Below the pieces are notes generated by a model. That model worked only from the letters and a program-made list of their open reading frames with translations, did not search any database and was not told the origin of the DNA. 38,885 nucleotides of DNA from Intrasporangium chromatireducens Q5-1. GTDB taxonomy: Bacteria > Actinomycetota > Actinomycetes > Actinomycetales > Dermatophilaceae. Of the stretch, positions 1 through 7,949 are shown piece after piece (positions within the stretch are counted from its first letter, which is position 1; each line of letters begins with the position of its first letter). A program made the translations under genes and the position numbers. The DNA lies in NCBI RefSeq assembly GCF_000576575.1, contig NZ_AWQS01000017.1:1-38885 (forward strand), written 5' to 3'.

Positions 1-638
1 GCCGAGAAGACGTGGACGAGCCGGGTGAAGGGCCACAGCGCGAAGAGGACGCAGGCGAAGAGCGCGTGCAGCTGGAAGCCGATCGGGGCCACGGTCATGT
101 AGTCCGGCGACGGGTTGAGCGAGAAGATCCCGCGGAACCACAGCGAGACGCTCTCGCGGTAGTTGAACTCGTGCCCCTCCGTCGAGCCGAGCCCGAAGAC
201 GCCGGAGGCCACGGTGTTCCACATCCCGAGGAGGATGACGAGGCCGAGGAAGAAGTACATGACCTTGTCCATCACCGTGGTGGCCGAGAAGACCGGCCCG
301 ACCGTGCGCCTGCGGTAGATGAGGATGACCATGCCGGCCAGGGTCGCGAGGCCCGCGAGGATGCCGCCCACGAGCGCGACAAGGTGGTAGGCGGACTCGC
401 TGATGCCGATCCCGTCCGTCCAGGCCTTGGGGACGAGCAGGCCGATGATGTGGCCGCCGACCACTCCGAGCATGCCGAAGTGGAACAGCGGGCTGCCCCA
501 GCGCAGCAGCCGCGACTCGTAGAGCTGCGAGCTGCGCGTCGTCCAACCGAACTTGTCGTAGCGGTAACGCCAGAAGTGCCCGACGACGAAGATCGCGAGG
601 CAGAGGTAGGGGAAGATCACCCAGAGGAAGACGCTCAT
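1..638 (-). CDS. narI: Nitrate reductase gamma subunit NarI, 3' end cut by window
   Basis: This is the membrane cytochrome b subunit of respiratory nitrate reductase; it takes electrons from quinol through two b hemes and passes them to NarH. About 212 residues are visible, starting MSVFLWVIFPY, with hydrophobic helices throughout. The pair His53/His63 (LFHFGML...GGHIIG) has the same 10-residue spacing as heme ligands in E. coli NarI. The ATG at 638-636 overlaps the narJ stop in an ATGA, so the two are translationally coupled. The gene runs off the left edge, so its C-terminus and distal heme ligands are not seen. Confidence 0.95.
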   Translation of the reverse strand, partial: MSVFLWVIFPYLCLAIFVVGHFWRYRYDKFGWTTRSSQLYESRLLRWGSPLFHFGMLGVVGGHIIGLLVPKAWTDGIGISESAYHLVALVGGILAGLATLAGMVILIYRRRTVGPVFSATTVMDKVMYFFLGLVILLGMWNTVASGVFGLGSTEGHEFNYRESVSLWFRGIFSLNPSPDYMTVAPIGFQLHALFACVLFALWPFTRLVHVFS

Positions 639-1369
639 GAGGGGGCTCCTACGCGGATGGTCGGGAAGGTGGCAGTGCTGTCCATCGGTGCTGGCGCAGT
701 CGGTCCGGGCCCGTCATGCAGCCGTGGATCGATCGCGTAGGGCTCGAGGCCGACCTCCTCCTGGGGTGGCCCCTGCTCGACGAGCCGCTGGACCGCCTCG
801 AGGCCCTCCCCGTCGAGCGGCGGGAGCGTCGCACAGAAGGCAGCGACGAGGTCCGCCCACGGAGAACCCTTGTCCGCCAGCGCGATTCGCAGCATCTCCA
901 CGCCGGCGCGGTGGTCGGTCACGAGCTTGCGCGCCGCCTCGAGGTCGGCTGTCGCGCCGAACTCCAGCACGACGCCGAGGTGGTCGGGCAGCTCGTCGGC
1001 CGACATCTCCACCCCGGCCCGGCGGAAGGCCTGCTTGAACTGCACCAGCGCCACGCCCCGCCGGCGGGTGTCACCGCACGAGAAGTAGGTCAGGTAGAGA
1101 CAGCACTTGCGGGTGTGGTCGAAGGTCTCGACATAGGTGCGCTGCGCCTCCCCGAGGGGCACGGAGGACAGGTGCGTCAGGAAGGAGGTGAGCGGCATAC
1201 GGACCGGCTCTGGGAGCCCGTCGGCGACCTCGCGCAGCAGCGGGAGCCGGCCGACCAGCTCCTCCGACGGGTAGTCGAGCAGCAGCGAGACTGCCTGCCA
1301 CGCACGGCGCGTCTGCTCGTCCGACAGGGGAGGCGGCTGGGTCCGGGCAATCCTGCGGAACGGGTTCAC
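635..1369 (-). CDS. narJ: Nitrate reductase assembly chaperone NarJ
   Basis: NarJ is the cytoplasmic chaperone of the TorD/NarJ family that helps insert molybdenum cofactor and Fe-S clusters into NarG before membrane attachment; it is not part of the final enzyme. The 244-residue product begins VNPFRRIARTQ and is a typical soluble all-helical family length. I chose GTG at 1369 because it overlaps the narH stop (GTGA) and removes an implausible Arg/Pro-rich N-terminal extension that is only the narH sequence read in another frame. Its stop overlaps the narI start. A copy of the 10-mer AGCGGCATAC lies inside the gene at 1191-1200. Confidence 0.92.
   Translation of the reverse strand: MNPFRRIARTQPPPLSDEQTRRAWQAVSLLLDYPSEELVGRLPLLREVADGLPEPVRMPLTSFLTHLSSVPLGEAQRTYVETFDHTRKCCLYLTYFSCGDTRRRGVALVQFKQAFRRAGVEMSADELPDHLGVVLEFGATADLEAARKLVTDHRAGVEMLRIALADKGSPWADLVAAFCATLPPLDGEGLEAVQRLVEQGPPQEEVGLEPYAIDPRLHDGPGPTAPAPMDSTATFPTIRVGAPS
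1191..1200. repeat. Single copy of 10-mer AGCGGCATAC inside narJ
   Basis: An exact copy of the window-wide motif AGCGGCATAC sits in narJ coding sequence, with no partner arm nearby. It therefore cannot act here as a hairpin. See the motif finding. Confidence 0.8.
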
Positions 1370-3027
1370 GGCTTCTTCTCCTCCTCCGGGAAGAGCCCCG
1401 AGGGGCGGCCCTTGCCGTCCCAGTTGAGCAGGTTGACGCGGCCGCGCAGGCTCGTGCGGCCACCGGCGAGCCGGTTGACGTCGTCGGCCTCCTGGCGCTG
1501 CTGCAGCATCCGGAAGTTCTCGACCGCGACGGGGGTGAGGTCGCCCGAGCCCTCGCCGAACGTGCCGTTGTCGGCCTCGTAGTCGAAGTCGACCGGGCAC
1601 TCGGTGGCGAGCTCCTCGAGCCCGTGCGCCTGCTCGACGTGGGCCGTCGGGATGACGTAGCGCTCGTCGTACTTCGCGATGGCGAGGAGCCGGAACATCT
1701 CGTACATCGACTCGCCGTCCATGCCGACGGCGCGGGCGATCTCCTCGTCGGGGTCCTCGCCGAGGTTGATGTCGCGCATGAACGACCGCATCGCCGCGAG
1801 CTTCTTGAGCACGTTGCTCACCGTCGCGACGTCGCCGGCCGTGAAGAGGTTGGCGAGGTACTCGACGGGGATGCGCAGCGTCTCGATGGCGGCGAAGAGG
1901 TTGTCCTTGCTCTCCGCGTCGTGGCCGGTCTCCTTGACGACGTCGACGACGGGCGACAGCGGCGGGATGTACCAGACCATCGGCATCGTCCGGTACTCCG
2001 GGTGGAGTGGCAGGGCGACCTTGTAGTCCTGGATGAGGCGCCGGACCGGTGACTTCTTCGCGGCCTCGATCCAGTCAAGGGGTATGCCGGCCAGCTCGGC
2101 CTCGCGTGCGACCGCGGGGTCGTTGGGGTCGAGGAAGACGTCGCACTGCGCCTCGTAGAGCGCCTGGTCGTCTTCTACGCTCGCCGCGTCGAGGACCTTG
2201 TCGGCGTCGTAGAGCATCAGGCCGATGTAGCGCAGCCGGCCGACGCACGTCTCGGCGCAGACGGTCGGGATGCCGACCTCGATGCGCGGGTAGCAGAACG
2301 TGCACTTCTCGGCCTTGCCGGTCTTGTGGTTGAAGTAGACCTTCTTGTACGGGCACCCCGACACGCACATGCGCCAGCCGCGGCAACGGTCCTGGTCGAC
2401 GAGGACGATGCCGTCCTCCTCGCGCTTGTAGATCGCGCCGCTCGGGCAGCTCGCGGCACAGCTCGGGTTGAGGCAGTGCTCGCAGATGCGGGGCAGGTAG
2501 AACATGAAGGTCTGCTCGAACTCGAACTTGACCTTGTCCTCGATGCCCTTGAGCATCGGGTCCTTGATCGCGACCTCCTGGCTGCCGCCGAGGTTGTCGT
2601 CCCAGTTCGCCGACCACCGGATGTTCATCGGCTTGCCGGAGATGAGCGACATCGGCCGCGCCACCGGGAAGACGTCCTGCGCCGGCGCGTTGGTGAGGTT
2701 GGCGTAGTCGTAGGTCCAGGGCTCGTAGTAGTCGTCGAGCGAGGGCAGCTTGGGGTTGGAGAAGATCGTCGCGAGCTTCTTCCAGCGGCCGCCGGCCTTG
2801 AGGGTGAGCCGGCCCTTCTTGTTCAGCTCCCAGCCGCCCTGCCACGTGTCCTGGTCCTCGTAGGTGCGGGGGTAGCCGAGGCCGGGGCGGGTCTCGACGT
2901 TGTTGAACCACACATACTCCATGCCGGTGCGGTTGGTCCACGCCTGCTTGCACGTCACCGAGCAGGTGTGGCAGCCGATGCACTTGTCGAGGTTCATCAC
3001 CATCGCCATCTGGGCCATGATGCGCAT
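1366..3027 (-). CDS. narH: Nitrate reductase beta subunit NarH
   Basis: NarH carries the chain of Fe-S clusters that takes electrons from NarI heme to NarG. The 553-residue protein shows four Cys clusters in family order: CIGCHTCSVTC near residues 16-26, then CEHCLNPSC followed by CPSG, then CRGWRMCVSGCPYKK, then CTFC with CAETC. In the third group a Trp replaces one Cys, as in E. coli NarH, where this site holds a [3Fe-4S] cluster. ATG 3027 lies 1 nt after the narG stop, with GGTGGAG upstream inside the narG end; internal Met at residues 4 and 7 are alternatives. The stop overlaps narJ. Confidence 0.96.
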   Translation of the reverse strand: MRIMAQMAMVMNLDKCIGCHTCSVTCKQAWTNRTGMEYVWFNNVETRPGLGYPRTYEDQDTWQGGWELNKKGRLTLKAGGRWKKLATIFSNPKLPSLDDYYEPWTYDYANLTNAPAQDVFPVARPMSLISGKPMNIRWSANWDDNLGGSQEVAIKDPMLKGIEDKVKFEFEQTFMFYLPRICEHCLNPSCAASCPSGAIYKREEDGIVLVDQDRCRGWRMCVSGCPYKKVYFNHKTGKAEKCTFCYPRIEVGIPTVCAETCVGRLRYIGLMLYDADKVLDAASVEDDQALYEAQCDVFLDPNDPAVAREAELAGIPLDWIEAAKKSPVRRLIQDYKVALPLHPEYRTMPMVWYIPPLSPVVDVVKETGHDAESKDNLFAAIETLRIPVEYLANLFTAGDVATVSNVLKKLAAMRSFMRDINLGEDPDEEIARAVGMDGESMYEMFRLLAIAKYDERYVIPTAHVEQAHGLEELATECPVDFDYEADNGTFGEGSGDLTPVAVENFRMLQQRQEADDVNRLAGGRTSLRGRVNLLNWDGKGRPSGLFPEEEKKP

Positions 3028-3028
3028 G

Positions 3029-6000
3029 TCAGTACTCCACCTTCTCGGTGCGGCGCCGGATCACCGTCACCTCGTCTCGTTGGTTGCCGGTCGGACCCAG
3101 GTAGTTGAACGCGAAGGCCAGCTGCGCGTAGCCACCGATGAGGTGGCTCGGCTTGACGAGGATCCGCGTCAGCGAGTTGTGGATGCCGCCGCGCCGGCCG
3201 TTCGTCTCGGTGCGCGGCACGTCGATGAGGCGGTCCTGGGCGTGGTGCATGTAGACCGTGCCCTCGGGCATCCGGTGGCTGACGATCGCCCGCGCGGCGA
3301 CGACGCCGTTGCGGTTGACCGCCTCGATCCAGTCGTTGTCCTTGATGCCGACCTTGGCGGCGTCCTTGTCGGACATCCAGATCGCCTGGCCACCGCGCGC
3401 GAGCGAGAGCATGAACAGGTTGTCCTGGTACTCCGAGTGGATCGACCACTTGTTGTGCGGCGTCAGGTAGCGCACCGTGACGCCGAGCTCGTCGATGGTG
3501 CCGAGCCCCCGCTCGCCGAAGAGCTTCTTCATGTCGAGCGGCGGCCGGTAGATCGGCAGGGCCTCGCCCATCTCGAGCATCCAGTCGTGGTCGAGGTAGA
3601 AGTGCTGGCGCCCGGTCAGGGTGTGCCAGGGCTTGAGCCGCTCGACGTTGATCGTGAACGGGCTGTAGCGCCGGCCACCGGTCTCGGAGCCCGACCACTC
3701 AGGGCTCGTGATGACCGGCACCGGGGCGGCCTGGATGTCGGCGAAGTTGATCTCCTTGCCCTCGTGCTCGGCGGCGAGGTCGTGCATGACGTGGCCGGTG
3801 CGTGCCTCGAGCGTCTTGAAGCCCTGGACCGCGAGGTGGCCGTTCGTCGTGCCGGACAGGCTCATGATCGCCTGCGCCGCCTGGACGCTCGTCTTGATGC
3901 TCGGCCGGCCGCTCTTGACGCCGCCGCGCATGACGCCGTTGAGGTGGCCGAGCCGCTCGATCTCGCGCTTGACGTCGTAGGTCACGCCCTTGGTCGTCGT
4001 GCCGAGCTTGTCGAGGAGCGGGCCGAGGCTGACCATCTTGTCGTAGATGGCGCCGTAGTCCCGCTCGACGACGACGAGCTTGGGCATCGTCTTGCCGGGG
4101 ATCGGCTCGCACTCGCCAGCCTTCCAGTCGCGGACGATGCCGTGCGGGTTGGCCATCGCCTCGGCGGTGTCGTGCAGCAGCGGGGCGACGACGAGGTCCT
4201 TGCGGACGCCGAGGTGCTTCGCACCGAGCGCCGAGAACTTCTCGGCGATGACCTGGAAGGTGTCCCAGTCGGTCTTCGTCTGCCACGGCGGGTTGATCGC
4301 CGGGTTGAACGAGTGGATGAACGGGTGCATGTCGGTCGTGTTGATGTCGTGCTTCTCGTACCAGGTCGCGGCCGGTAGCACGACGTCGGACAGGATCGTC
4401 GAGCTCGTCATGCGGAAGTCGAGGGTGAGCAGCAGGTCGAGCTTGCCCTCGGGGGCCTCGTCGCGCCACACCACGTCACGCGGCCGGAGGTGCTCGGGCG
4501 TCTCCGTGGCGGAGACGGCGTTGTCGGTGCCGAGCAGGTGCTTGAGGAAGTACTCCTCGCCCTTGGCCGAGCTGCCGAGCAGGTTGGCCCGCCACATCGC
4601 CAGCACCCGGGGGAAGTTCTCGGGTGCGTCGGGGTCCTCGACGGCGAAGCGCAGGTCACCGGACTTGAGCCGCGAGACGACGTAGTCGGGGACGCTCTCG
4701 CCGGCCGCCTCCGCCTCCGCGCAGATCTCGAGCGGGTTGCGGTTGAGGCTCGGGAAGCTCGGCATCCAGCCCATCCGGGCCGACTTGGCGAGGGTGTCGA
4801 TCGTCGACATCCCGGTGAAGCGGCCGGTCCCGGTCGGGCCGGCGACCTCGTCGGCCTGGTAGTGGTCGTAGCGGTACTGGTCGGTGTGGACGTACCAGTA
4901 CGCGGTCTGGATGCCCTGACGCGGCGGCCGGACCCAGTCGAGGGCCATCGCGATGTGCGACCAGCCGGTCACCGGACGCGCCTTCTCCTGGCCGACGTAG
5001 TGCGCCCAGCCTCCGCCGTTGCGGCCCTGGCAGCCGGTGATCGTCGTCAGCATGAACATGGCGCGGTAGATCGTGTCGGAGTGGAACCAGTGGTTCGCCC
5101 CGGCGCCGACGATGATCATCGAGCGCCCCCCGGTGTCAACGGCGTTCTGCGCGAACTCCCGGGCGATCCGGGCGACGGCCTCGGCCGGCACGGCCGTGAT
5201 GGTCTCCTGCCAGGCCGGCGTGTAGGGGGCGGAGACGTCGTCGTAGCCGGTCGCATAGCTGCCCGGCAGGTCGGCCCGGGCCACCCCATAGTGCGCGAAC
5301 ATCAGGTCGAGCACGGTCGTGACGAGCCGGTCGCCGACCCGGCGGACCGGCACGCCGCGGCTCGCGATCGTCGGCAGCGACTCGTCGAACCGTGGGAAGT
5401 CGACCAGCACCGTGTCGTCGCGGGTGTCGAGGACCGACAGGGCCGGCACGACGTCACCCAGGTCGAGGTTCCACTTGCCGGCGCCCTCGGGTCCGAACCG
5501 GTCCGCGAGCGACCCGTTGGGACAGACGAGCTCGCCGGTGCGGCTGTCGAGGACCACCGTGCGGAACTCGGCGCTCTCGCTCTTGGCGAGGTCGCCGCCG
5601 AGGTCGGCCGCGGTGAGGAACTTGCCGGGCCGGTAGGTCACCGTTCCTCCGGAAACCGACTCATCGCCCGGCTCCTCGGAGTGTGCCTCGAGCTCGATCA
5701 GGAAGGGCAGGTCGGTGTACTGACGGCAGTAGCCGTTGAAGAAGTCCACCTGCTTGTCGGCGAAGAACTCCTTGAGGACGACGTGGCCCATGGCCATCGC
5801 CATGGCGGCGTCGGTGCCCGGTGCGATCGCGAGCCACTCGTCGGCGAACTTGACGTTGTCGGCGTAGTCGGGGGCGATCGCGATGACCTTCTGGCCGCGG
5901 TAGCGGGCCTCGGTCATCCAGTGGGCGTCGGGGGTGCGCGTCACGGGCACGTTCGAGCCCCACATCATCAGGTACGCGGCGTCCCACCAGTCGCCCGACT

Positions 6001-6766
6001 CCGGGACGTCGGTCTGGTCACCCCAGATCTGCGGTGATGCGACGGGCAGGTCGGCGTACCAGTCGTAGAACGACAGCATCGCCCCGCCGATGAGCTCCGT
6101 GAACCGCGAGCCGGAGGCATGGCTGACCATGGACATGGCGGGGATGGGCGAGAAGCCCGCGACGCGGTCGGGGCCCCACTCCTTGATGGTGGAGACGTAT
6201 GCCGCTGCCACCAGCTCGGCAGCCTCGTCCCAGGTGGCCCGGACCAGACCGCCCTTGCCGCGGGCGCTCTTGTAGCGCCGCGCCTTCTCGGGGTCGCTGG
6301 TGATCTCGCGCCACGCGTCGACGGGGTCACCGAGCCGGGCCCGCGCCTCGCGGTACATCTCGAGCAGGACGCCCCGCACGTAGGGGTAGCGGACCCGGGT
6401 CGGGGAGTAGGTGTACCAGGAGAAGGCGGCCCCGCGCGGGCAGCCGCGCGGCTCGTAGTCGGGGCGGTCCGCGCCGGCGGTCGGGTAGTCGGTCTGCTGC
6501 GCCTCCCACGTGATGATCCCGTCCTTGACGTAGACCTTCCACGAGCACGAACCGGTGCAGTTGACGCCGTGGGTCGAGCGGACGACCTTGTCGTGGCTCC
6601 ACCGGTCCCGGTAGAACGCGTCGCCCGTCCGGCCGCCCTCGCGCAGCAGCATCCGCTTGTCGTCGGACACGGTCGCCTGGGTGAAGAAGCGGCGGGTGCC
6701 GACGAGCGCGTCGCTGAGCGGGCCGTCGAGACCGACCTCGTGCGTGCGGGTCGCGGGGTCGTTCAT
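3029..6766 (-). CDS. narG: Respiratory nitrate reductase alpha subunit NarG
   Basis: NarG is the catalytic subunit, reducing nitrate to nitrite at a Mo-bis-MGD centre on the cytoplasmic side. The 1245-residue product has the membrane-bound family length. Residues His66, Cys70, Cys74 and Cys109 give the H-x3-C-x3-C-x34-C pattern that binds the FS0 [4Fe-4S] cluster. The segment QTDVPES corresponds to that carrying the aspartate Mo ligand in E. coli NarG. ATG 6766 is preceded by a strong AAGGAG and overlaps the upstream regulator's stop (ATGA), which fixes the start; a longer in-frame extension is the regulator read in the wrong frame. One copy of the 10-mer motif lies at 6197-6206. Confidence 0.97.
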   Translation of the reverse strand: MNDPATRTHEVGLDGPLSDALVGTRRFFTQATVSDDKRMLLREGGRTGDAFYRDRWSHDKVVRSTHGVNCTGSCSWKVYVKDGIITWEAQQTDYPTAGADRPDYEPRGCPRGAAFSWYTYSPTRVRYPYVRGVLLEMYREARARLGDPVDAWREITSDPEKARRYKSARGKGGLVRATWDEAAELVAAAYVSTIKEWGPDRVAGFSPIPAMSMVSHASGSRFTELIGGAMLSFYDWYADLPVASPQIWGDQTDVPESGDWWDAAYLMMWGSNVPVTRTPDAHWMTEARYRGQKVIAIAPDYADNVKFADEWLAIAPGTDAAMAMAMGHVVLKEFFADKQVDFFNGYCRQYTDLPFLIELEAHSEEPGDESVSGGTVTYRPGKFLTAADLGGDLAKSESAEFRTVVLDSRTGELVCPNGSLADRFGPEGAGKWNLDLGDVVPALSVLDTRDDTVLVDFPRFDESLPTIASRGVPVRRVGDRLVTTVLDLMFAHYGVARADLPGSYATGYDDVSAPYTPAWQETITAVPAEAVARIAREFAQNAVDTGGRSMIIVGAGANHWFHSDTIYRAMFMLTTITGCQGRNGGGWAHYVGQEKARPVTGWSHIAMALDWVRPPRQGIQTAYWYVHTDQYRYDHYQADEVAGPTGTGRFTGMSTIDTLAKSARMGWMPSFPSLNRNPLEICAEAEAAGESVPDYVVSRLKSGDLRFAVEDPDAPENFPRVLAMWRANLLGSSAKGEEYFLKHLLGTDNAVSATETPEHLRPRDVVWRDEAPEGKLDLLLTLDFRMTSSTILSDVVLPAATWYEKHDINTTDMHPFIHSFNPAINPPWQTKTDWDTFQVIAEKFSALGAKHLGVRKDLVVAPLLHDTAEAMANPHGIVRDWKAGECEPIPGKTMPKLVVVERDYGAIYDKMVSLGPLLDKLGTTTKGVTYDVKREIERLGHLNGVMRGGVKSGRPSIKTSVQAAQAIMSLSGTTNGHLAVQGFKTLEARTGHVMHDLAAEHEGKEINFADIQAAPVPVITSPEWSGSETGGRRYSPFTINVERLKPWHTLTGRQHFYLDHDWMLEMGEALPIYRPPLDMKKLFGERGLGTIDELGVTVRYLTPHNKWSIHSEYQDNLFMLSLARGGQAIWMSDKDAAKVGIKDNDWIEAVNRNGVVAARAIVSHRMPEGTVYMHHAQDRLIDVPRTETNGRRGGIHNSLTRILVKPSHLIGGYAQLAFAFNYLGPTGNQRDEVTVIRRRTEKVEY
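6197..6206. repeat. Single copy of 10-mer GTATGCCGCT inside narG
   Basis: An exact complement-strand copy of AGCGGCATAC lies within narG coding sequence, unpaired. See the motif finding. Confidence 0.8.
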
Positions 6767-7563
6767 GAACGGATCTCCTTGTCGATGAGGGGAGTGCGTG
6801 GGGATGTGCTGCCGCGCGCGGTACCCGTCGTGAGGGCCGCCACGCACAGGTGCGGGGTGACGAAGGGGGTGAGGCTGATCTGGGTGTGCTCCTCGCCGAG
6901 CTCCTCCATGACGCCGCGCATGAGGCCGCGGTGGATGCCGCACACCAGGGCGGTGTTGTCGCGGGCGAGGTCGATGAACGGGCAGCCGTGCAGGGCGACC
7001 CGCGCCGTGCGGCCGCCGTCGGTCGTCGACACCTCGGGGGTGTAGCCCCACTCCTCGAGGATGTCGACCATCCGACCGATCTTGCCGAGCCACTGGCCCG
7101 GGGTGCGCGCGGGCGAGGTGCGCGTATCACCCCGCTCCTCCTGCTGGACCCGGTGCCGGGCCCACCGGGCGCCGAGCTCCTCGGGGGTGCGCGACTGGTC
7201 GTCGTCCACGCCGAAGGACTGGACGAGCACCTCGGACAGCAGCGCGAACGACTGCTCGGCGCGCTCGCGGTCGAGGGAGCCGTGGGCGATCGCGTAGAGC
7301 TTGCGGGGCCGACCGGCGCCACCGCCGCGCATGAAGTGGGACGTCACGAGACCGCCGGCGACGAGCTGGTCGAGGTGGAACCGCATCGTCGTCACGTGCA
7401 GGTGCAGCCGGTCGGCGAGGTCGCGCGCCGACAGCCCCTCGGCCGGACGCTTCGCACCGGTGTGCGGGTCGCGCACGGGCGGCAGGTTGGCCAGCACGTC
7501 GACGATGCGGCGCCGGACGGAGGAGGTGAGCAGCTCGGTCCCGAGGGGGGCCCGGTCACGCAT
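6763..7563 (-). CDS. Winged-helix regulator with Cys ligands, ArnR/SufR-like, leading the nar operon
   Basis: This 266-residue protein has an ArsR/MarR-like helix-turn-helix over about residues 40-90 (GLSARDLADRLHLHVTTMRFHLDQL) and a C-terminal domain with Cys194 (LHGCPF), Cys208 and His211 (VCGIH) and Cys240 (HLCVAAL), a spacing that suggests an Fe-S or other metal site. Corynebacterium ArnR, an NO-responsive Fe-S repressor of narKGHJI, is the closest functional parallel I know; equivalence is inferred. It is the first gene of the operon and its stop overlaps the narG start (ATGA). I chose ATG 7563 over ATG 7572 because AGGAG lies 9 nt before the former but only 1 nt before the latter. Confidence 0.82.
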   Translation of the reverse strand: MRDRAPLGTELLTSSVRRRIVDVLANLPPVRDPHTGAKRPAEGLSARDLADRLHLHVTTMRFHLDQLVAGGLVTSHFMRGGGAGRPRKLYAIAHGSLDRERAEQSFALLSEVLVQSFGVDDDQSRTPEELGARWARHRVQQEERGDTRTSPARTPGQWLGKIGRMVDILEEWGYTPEVSTTDGGRTARVALHGCPFIDLARDNTALVCGIHRGLMRGVMEELGEEHTQISLTPFVTPHLCVAALTTGTARGSTSPRTPLIDKEIRS

Positions 7564-7642
7564 ATCGCTCATCTCCTACGAATTACGAAAGGTGGTCGTG
7601 ACGTATTTAGAGGAATTCCGTCTCTTCATCTAACCACTCATT

Positions 7643-7656
7643 CAGCGGATCCGCTG
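7643..7656. promoter_or_regulatory. 14-bp perfect palindrome, candidate operator
   Basis: CAGCGGATCCGCTG is a perfect dyad about 80 nt upstream of the regulator start. Its position in the nar divergent control region makes it a candidate binding site for a dimeric regulator. No T-run follows, so a terminator role is unlikely. Confidence 0.4.
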
Positions 7657-7898
7657 GACGGGTTTTGAGGAGTTTCTCCAGCCCCGCAGGGCCATCACCC
7701 GTCGCGTGACGGTCCGCGCAATTCCCGTTGGGACGGCGGGGTTTGGGCGCCGAAGTTGCAGGACAGGCCCGCTACTACGTACTGTAGTTCTCGCACCGGG
7801 ACCAGGGTCATCCGACAGGATGGTGCGGGGCTGCGGCTGCCCATGAACCGGGTTCGGCCCGGATCAATAAAAAGCATCATCACTCCGTTAAAAGAACC

Positions 7899-7921
7899 CG
7901 TCCTCGTGGTTCGCGAGGACG
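7899..7921 (+). promoter_or_regulatory. Hairpin in the presumed narK leader
   Basis: CGTCCTCG (7899-7906) and CGAGGACG (7914-7921) form a perfect 8-bp stem with a 7-nt loop, ending 16 nt before the narK Shine-Dalgarno. It has no following T-run. It could influence narK translation or RNA stability, or be a protein-binding dyad. Confidence 0.4.
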
Positions 7922-7949
7922 CGGTCACCGACGCCGTGGAGGCACGCGC

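Larger units (their letters stand above)
7564..7949. promoter_or_regulatory. Divergent control region between nar regulator-narGHJI and narK
   Basis: This 386-nt AT-richer gap has no convincing gene. It must hold the promoters of two divergent transcripts. On the minus strand TAAATA near 7603-7608 is a weak -10 candidate for the regulator-narGHJI transcript. Visible symmetric sites are CAGCGGATCCGCTG (7643-7656), a near-palindrome around TACTACGTACTGTAG (7773-7787) and a hairpin just before narK. Which of them binds the regulator cannot be told from one sequence. Confidence 0.6.

Noticed and set aside
716-1582. Long open frames opposite or out of frame with narJ, narH, narG, pntA and galK
   Set aside because: They are Arg/Pro/Asp-rich shadow frames typical of high-GC DNA, lack ribosome-binding sites and overlap genes with clear family motifs.
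2083-2094. GGTATGCCGGCC in narH as another repeat copy
   Set aside because: It shares only GGTATGCCG with the motif and fails the exact 10-mer, so I left it out of the count.
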